Positions 60,848-64,000 of a DNA stretch of 64,000 nucleotides are shown here, piece by piece. The number at the start of each line of letters is the position of its first letter. The stretch's first letter is position 1. The notes under the pieces were generated by a model. That model did not search any database. It saw nothing but the letters and a program-made list of their open reading frames with translations, and was not told the DNA's origin. Position numbers and translations under genes: made by a program. Origin of the DNA: Pirellulales bacterium (GTDB lineage: Bacteria > Planctomycetota > Planctomycetia > Pirellulales > Lacipirellulaceae). The stretch lies in NCBI GenBank assembly GCA_022448265.1, contig JAKVCC010000016.1, forward strand, positions 46,648-110,647, read 5' to 3'.

Positions 60848-62464
60848 TCAAGGCATGATAATCGCATTGGGTCGCAGTTGCCGATACCAGGCCTTCCATT
60901 TGTCCAGGGCATTAAATCGCTGGGTATCGTTGAAATCCAGGGGAAGTCCAAACCCGGAAAAGTGGCGGCTAACAAAGCAGAGGCCGTCCCTCGCGGCACG
61001 GACGACTCGCTTGTCGGGATCGGTCATGGCATAAAGAAGTGTGCCGACATGATCCAAGTTGCGCAAACGGGCCAGGGCCCGCACCGCCAGGACACGCGCT
61101 TCGGGGGTGCCGCTCTTGACAACCTGCTGCAAGCGACGTGCCCCGTCGGTATCCACATCGACGTCTGCCAGCGCAGCAGGGTCTCGGAGTAATTCGTCAA
61201 GTTCTTCGCTTTGCGGGCCTTCGAGCATGGCTAGTAGTTGATCCGTTTCAGTAGGTTTGTGCTTGGTAACCAGGCGCCCGCCTTGGATGCGCATTCTTGA
61301 CAAATCCTTGCTCAGTCCCCGCCCGCCAATCAAGGTTCCTTCGCCCAGACTGGCCTTGATGCCCACTTGTGTGGATCGCATTAGGAACAGCATTGCGAAG
61401 GCCGTGGCGCAGGCGTCGCCCGACCTGCTGTGCCAGCCACCATGCTCCAGCTGACGCTCCTTCAAATACTCGTAGCCTAGTTGGTACCACTCGGGCTCCT
61501 CCGGTGCCGACCCGGTCCACAGTTCTTCAAAACTCTTGTAGCGCTCCAGCGAATAGAGCAAATAGCACGGATATTCACTGGTTTCTTTAATCAGGCGCGC
61601 ACTGAAATTCTTATCGTACCAGGCTTGCCCTCGCAGGATTGCTGCATGCATTTGTTGAGGGTCGACGCCGCTTCCCGACAATGTGCGCATTTGCGACTTG
61701 GTTTTGGCGCGGCGCAGGACCGATGGTAATTGCTCTTGCGGAATTTGTACCGTAGTCGTGCTGCCCGGGGTTAGGATTCCCAAAAGGTTGCCAAGGATCA
61801 TGGTACTTCCCATGCCGGCAGCCATCATGCTAAGCGAGGTTCTGCTTTGCTTCACCAGGGCTGAACCGTCGGTGTCGTTGCCTTGATAGCCCCATGTTCC
61901 ACTGGGGTCCTGGGTGCGTAGCAGCCAATTGGTACAGCCGTCGAGGACAGCGACTCGCGGCGGCAAGCCGACTTGCATAAGTTTCCAAGCGCTCAAAGCT
62001 GCGTATTGCGTTTGGGAAGTATCGCCGAAGGAAGTGGACTCGTAGCCCCAAGCCCCATTCTTTTTTTGCCGGCTGGCCATGGTCCCGGCATAGCGGCTGA
62101 TGAGGTCCTTGTGCTTGCTTCCATCCAGTTCAGTCAAAAATATAATAGCCAGACCATTGCTGTAAACGTCGCCGCTGCGCACCTCGCTGCTCGGTGTGTT
62201 TTGGCATGCTTCGAGTGCTTGCTGGATGCGGGGATGGGTGGGCAGTTCGCGGTCTTTCAAAAGGGCGAAGGCGATAAGACACTTACCGCCAAGACGCTCG
62301 TCGGTGTGTTGCTCAAGATATTTCTTGCCCTCTTCGACGAGCTTGCGCACCTCCGGACTTTCCCTGGTCACTGCATAGACCGGTTGGATTCCGCCGAAAA
62401 TCATGGACACAAGCAGCAGTGCTCTGAGCATCGCAGGCCAAAACAGTGGGGACTGCTGCAACAT
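60848..62464 (-). CDS. Squalene-cyclase-like / HEAT-repeat exported protein
   Basis: 538 residues with a signal peptide (about 10-31, ending VYAVTRE). Residues about 45-370 contain alpha-alpha barrel repeats of the prenyltransferase/squalene-oxidase type: NGLAIIFLTELDGSKHKDL, KKNGAWGYESTS, QDPSGTWGYQGND and HGGWHSRSGDACATAFAM (outlined). The C-terminal 130 residues are HEAT-like (VKSGTPEARVLAVRALARLRN, TDPDKRVVRAARDG). Cyclase catalytic DxDD-type motifs are not seen, so this is probably a binding or scaffold protein. The chosen start (62464) fits the signal peptide. It is the first gene of the cluster, 158 nt before the next one. Confidence 0.82.
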   Translation of the reverse strand: MLQQSPLFWPAMLRALLLVSMIFGGIQPVYAVTRESPEVRKLVEEGKKYLEQHTDERLGGKCLIAFALLKDRELPTHPRIQQALEACQNTPSSEVRSGDVYSNGLAIIFLTELDGSKHKDLISRYAGTMASRQKKNGAWGYESTSFGDTSQTQYAALSAWKLMQVGLPPRVAVLDGCTNWLLRTQDPSGTWGYQGNDTDGSALVKQSRTSLSMMAAGMGSTMILGNLLGILTPGSTTTVQIPQEQLPSVLRRAKTKSQMRTLSGSGVDPQQMHAAILRGQAWYDKNFSARLIKETSEYPCYLLYSLERYKSFEELWTGSAPEEPEWYQLGYEYLKERQLEHGGWHSRSGDACATAFAMLFLMRSTQVGIKASLGEGTLIGGRGLSKDLSRMRIQGGRLVTKHKPTETDQLLAMLEGPQSEELDELLRDPAALADVDVDTDGARRLQQVVKSGTPEARVLAVRALARLRNLDHVGTLLYAMTDPDKRVVRAARDGLCFVSRHFSGFGLPLDFNDTQRFNALDKWKAWYRQLRPNAIIMP

Positions 62465-63280
62465 TATGAAGTGCAGTCTGGAGCCTCGTCTTGGGTATCG
62501 TTTTGGGCAGCGTCTAGAACGTAACTGGGGCAACCACAAACTTGGAACGGGCGCGCCTAGAAGAATGCTGGCCATGGGGAGTTTTGCTCAGCTTTGTTAA
62601 CCGTGGGTTTGTAAGAGTCGGCGCTCTTCCCCTTTGCCGGTGCCGATCTCCCCAAATCGCCCACCTGCCGAGGCACGCTTGGGCTGCAAGCGAATGCACC
62701 TCCGTGGTTTCCGAGGGGCCACCACCTCCGCATGGTAATAAGGAACCCAGCGCGATGTCAAGTTGCGTAGGCTACCCGGCTTGGGCCTGTTTAAGGCATA
62801 TGGCACTGGTGAGCCTACCACAAAACCGCATCTCAGCCGAGGCTGGCCTGCTGGTAGGCAGGGTCCTGGTAGTGCGTTCGCGGTTTCGCTCCGTTTGTCT
62901 GATGTGAGATTTATCATCCCGAAGGACTACGCTCAACCGTTGGTCAAACTCCAGATGCGCCGCGAAACGTTCCACCCGGTCTATATTGGCTAGCAGGACT
63001 GGTTGTCTGCCGCCAACATGGCGATAGACGCCGCCAAGGTTTTGCAGCTTATAAGGGAAAAGCTGCCCGCCCTGATACCTGCCTGATCGGCGTTGGGGAA
63101 TAGGGTAGGCGGCATGCATCGCACTGCATGCATGCCGTACCGTGTCGAGCACAAATGCCATACGCCTCTGGGCGGCCCGCCGCTCGCCGTTTCGCGGCCA
63201 GACGAATTGACATCGCTGCGCAAGAATCCTACCATGACGCGAGTCGCGTTCCGGTAGCTGGTGGTGTCTCGCGAGCTCAT
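62465..63280. other. Intergenic region of about 816 bases ahead of the tRNA gene
   Basis: Contains the promoter side of the ExbB/ExbD cluster and the upstream region of tRNA-Phe. Frames of 60-129 codons are Arg/Pro-rich and overlap each other on both strands. An inverted repeat with GGCATGCA/TGCATGCC arms lies near 63112-63143. No gene is supported. Confidence 0.5.
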
Positions 63281-63353
63281 GGACAGGTAGCTCAGTTGGT
63301 AGAGCACGGCCCTGAAAAGGCCGGTGTCGGCGGTTCGAGCCCGCCCCTGTCCA
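63281..63353 (+). tRNA. tRNA-Phe (anticodon GAA)
   Basis: A complete 73-nt cloverleaf. The acceptor stem GGACAGG pairs with CCTGTCC, the D stem is GCTC/GAGC, the anticodon stem CGGCC/GGCCG has loop CTGAAAA with anticodon GAA at 63314-63316, and the T stem GGCGG/CCGCC has loop TTCGAGC. The discriminator base is A. The 3' CCA is not encoded. Confidence 0.97.
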
Positions 63354-63430
63354 CTGTTTCTAAACCGTTGTCGATGAAGCCTTTGTAGCTGACCGTCCAA
63401 CGTCGAGTGTGCGACTGTCCTGACTGAAAC

Positions 63431-63446
63431 GTATCAACTTTGATAC
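63431..63446. promoter_or_regulatory. Perfect inverted repeat GTATCAA-CT-TTGATAC
   Basis: Seven-base arms with a 2-nt centre, between the tRNA gene and the PEP-CTERM gene, about 130 nt beyond that gene's stop. It could be an operator or a weak hairpin; no regulator can be assigned. Confidence 0.35.
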
Positions 63447-63577
63447 ATTTCGGCTAACAGGAGAACTCGCATGTTTGAATCTGTTCGCCCGTCTGGCATG
63501 TTGCATTGTCCAAAACATTGCTCCAGAAGCGCAAGGGCTGGCCTGACCGTGCCTATGTTCGCATCGTTTGGCACTCG

Positions 63578-64000
63578 CTATCTTGCCGATCGCCGCCGGC
63601 GTAACGTCAGCCCCATGCTGGCCAGCGATGCTAACAGCAGTGTGTGTGGCTCGGGGACGGCAACGGTTGCTGCGCCCAGCGACGAGGTGCCGAAGGCGGC
63701 CAGCAAGATGCCAAGGTCCACGCTATCGACCGGCGGAGTGCCGTTGAGCTCGCCCGTACTCGGAGTCCCCACCGTCCCATAGGTCTCCAGCAGAATACCA
63801 AGATCTAAGCCATCGACCGTACCGTCCATATTCAAATCTTCCGGGCCGGGAGTCACCGAGGATGTCGCCACCAGGAGTTCACCTGTCGTGTACAAGTCTG
63901 CCAGATCCCACACCAGGCTGGATGAAAGAGCCGGCAGGGTCAGCGTATCAAACACACCGGTGATCAGGTTTGCAGAAATGATTTCGAACAGGTCGCCAGC
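63578..64000 (-). CDS. PEP-CTERM protein with dockerin-like repeats (partial)
   Basis: The C-terminal 140 residues of a larger protein; the frame is open to the right edge of the window. Two dockerin-like calcium-binding segments are visible, DLNMDGTVDGLDLGILLETYG and a weaker one containing PVDSVDLGILLAAFG. The protein ends with a PEP-CTERM sorting signal: VPEPHTLLLASLASMGLTLRRRR, that is the PEP motif, a hydrophobic stretch and a basic tail. Such proteins are exported and processed by an exosortase-type system. No exosortase gene is in the window. Confidence 0.88.
   Translation of the reverse strand, partial: AGDLFEIISANLITGVFDTLTLPALSSSLVWDLADLYTTGELLVATSSVTPGPEDLNMDGTVDGLDLGILLETYGTVGTPSTGELNGTPPVDSVDLGILLAAFGTSSLGAATVAVPEPHTLLLASLASMGLTLRRRRSAR

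Noticed and set aside
63128..63388. An 86-codon plus-strand frame across the tRNA gene
   Set aside because: The translation containing GQVAQLVEHGPEKAGVGGSS is the well-known spurious reading of a tRNA gene.
63471..63782. Plus-strand frame with a good AGGAG site opposite the PEP-CTERM gene
   Set aside because: Most of it is antisense to the dockerin/PEP-CTERM coding region and its composition is Arg/Ser/Pro-rich without a domain.

Overview
The window looks like a piece of a planctomycete chromosome, probably close to Pirellulales (inference). The signs are a PEP-CTERM protein with dockerin-like repeats, a Ser/Thr kinase with DLG in place of DFG, an ExbB/ExbD cluster with large envelope proteins, futalosine-route menaquinone genes, a short SecA-like ATPase and many long secreted proteins of unknown function. 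GC is mostly high, with an AT-richer island around 41.0-42.6 kb. No integrase, transposase, CRISPR array or rRNA was seen. One tRNA (Phe, GAA) lies near the right end.

Layout: 0.4-2.4 kb holds an acetyltransferase and a secreted protein (minus strand). 3.3-8.3 kb is a plus-strand run of two xylose-isomerase-like TIM barrels around a UbiA prenyltransferase, then an alkaline-phosphatase-fold hydrolase and a HAD phosphatase; the core resembles eboC-eboE-eboF. 8.6-20 kb holds a redoxin/heme/copper-monooxygenase-like protein, a secreted unknown, a phospholipid pair (plsC-like, cdsA-like), a sulfatase-fold protein lacking catalytic residues, and a 1314-residue secreted protein. 20-30.7 kb carries dus, queG, an M13 peptidase, two small envelope proteins, the short SecA-like ATPase, a DUF3127 protein and aroA.

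30.7-38.4 kb: a zinc-ribbon protein, mqnA-mqnC, and natA/natB-CPBP/amidohydrolase. AroA supplies the route to chorismate, the MqnA substrate; MqnC acts later, and the amidohydrolase is a candidate aminofutalosine deaminase. 39-46.5 kb (minus strand): a secreted unknown, a TAT-signal Gfo/Idh oxidoreductase bracketed by two ~150-bp direct repeats, then hemolysin III, transketolase and a second Gfo/Idh protein in one likely operon. 46.6-50.6 kb: a glycosyltransferase, Maf, an RluA-type pseudouridine synthase and a Ser/Thr kinase.

50.7-62.5 kb is an eight-gene minus-strand cluster, most of it very tightly spaced: squalene-cyclase-like/HEAT protein, a one-TM protein, ExbB, two ExbDs, a membrane-anchored PQQ-propeller protein, a peptide-type solute-binding protein without permeases, and a secreted protein. 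It is the best candidate here for an undescribed system. A second theme is short tandem repeats at gene edges: a 14-mer x5 and a 16-mer x4 each contain the stop codon of the gene they follow and share the core GGGTAGA; a 12-mer x3 and a hexamer x4 sit in 5' leaders.
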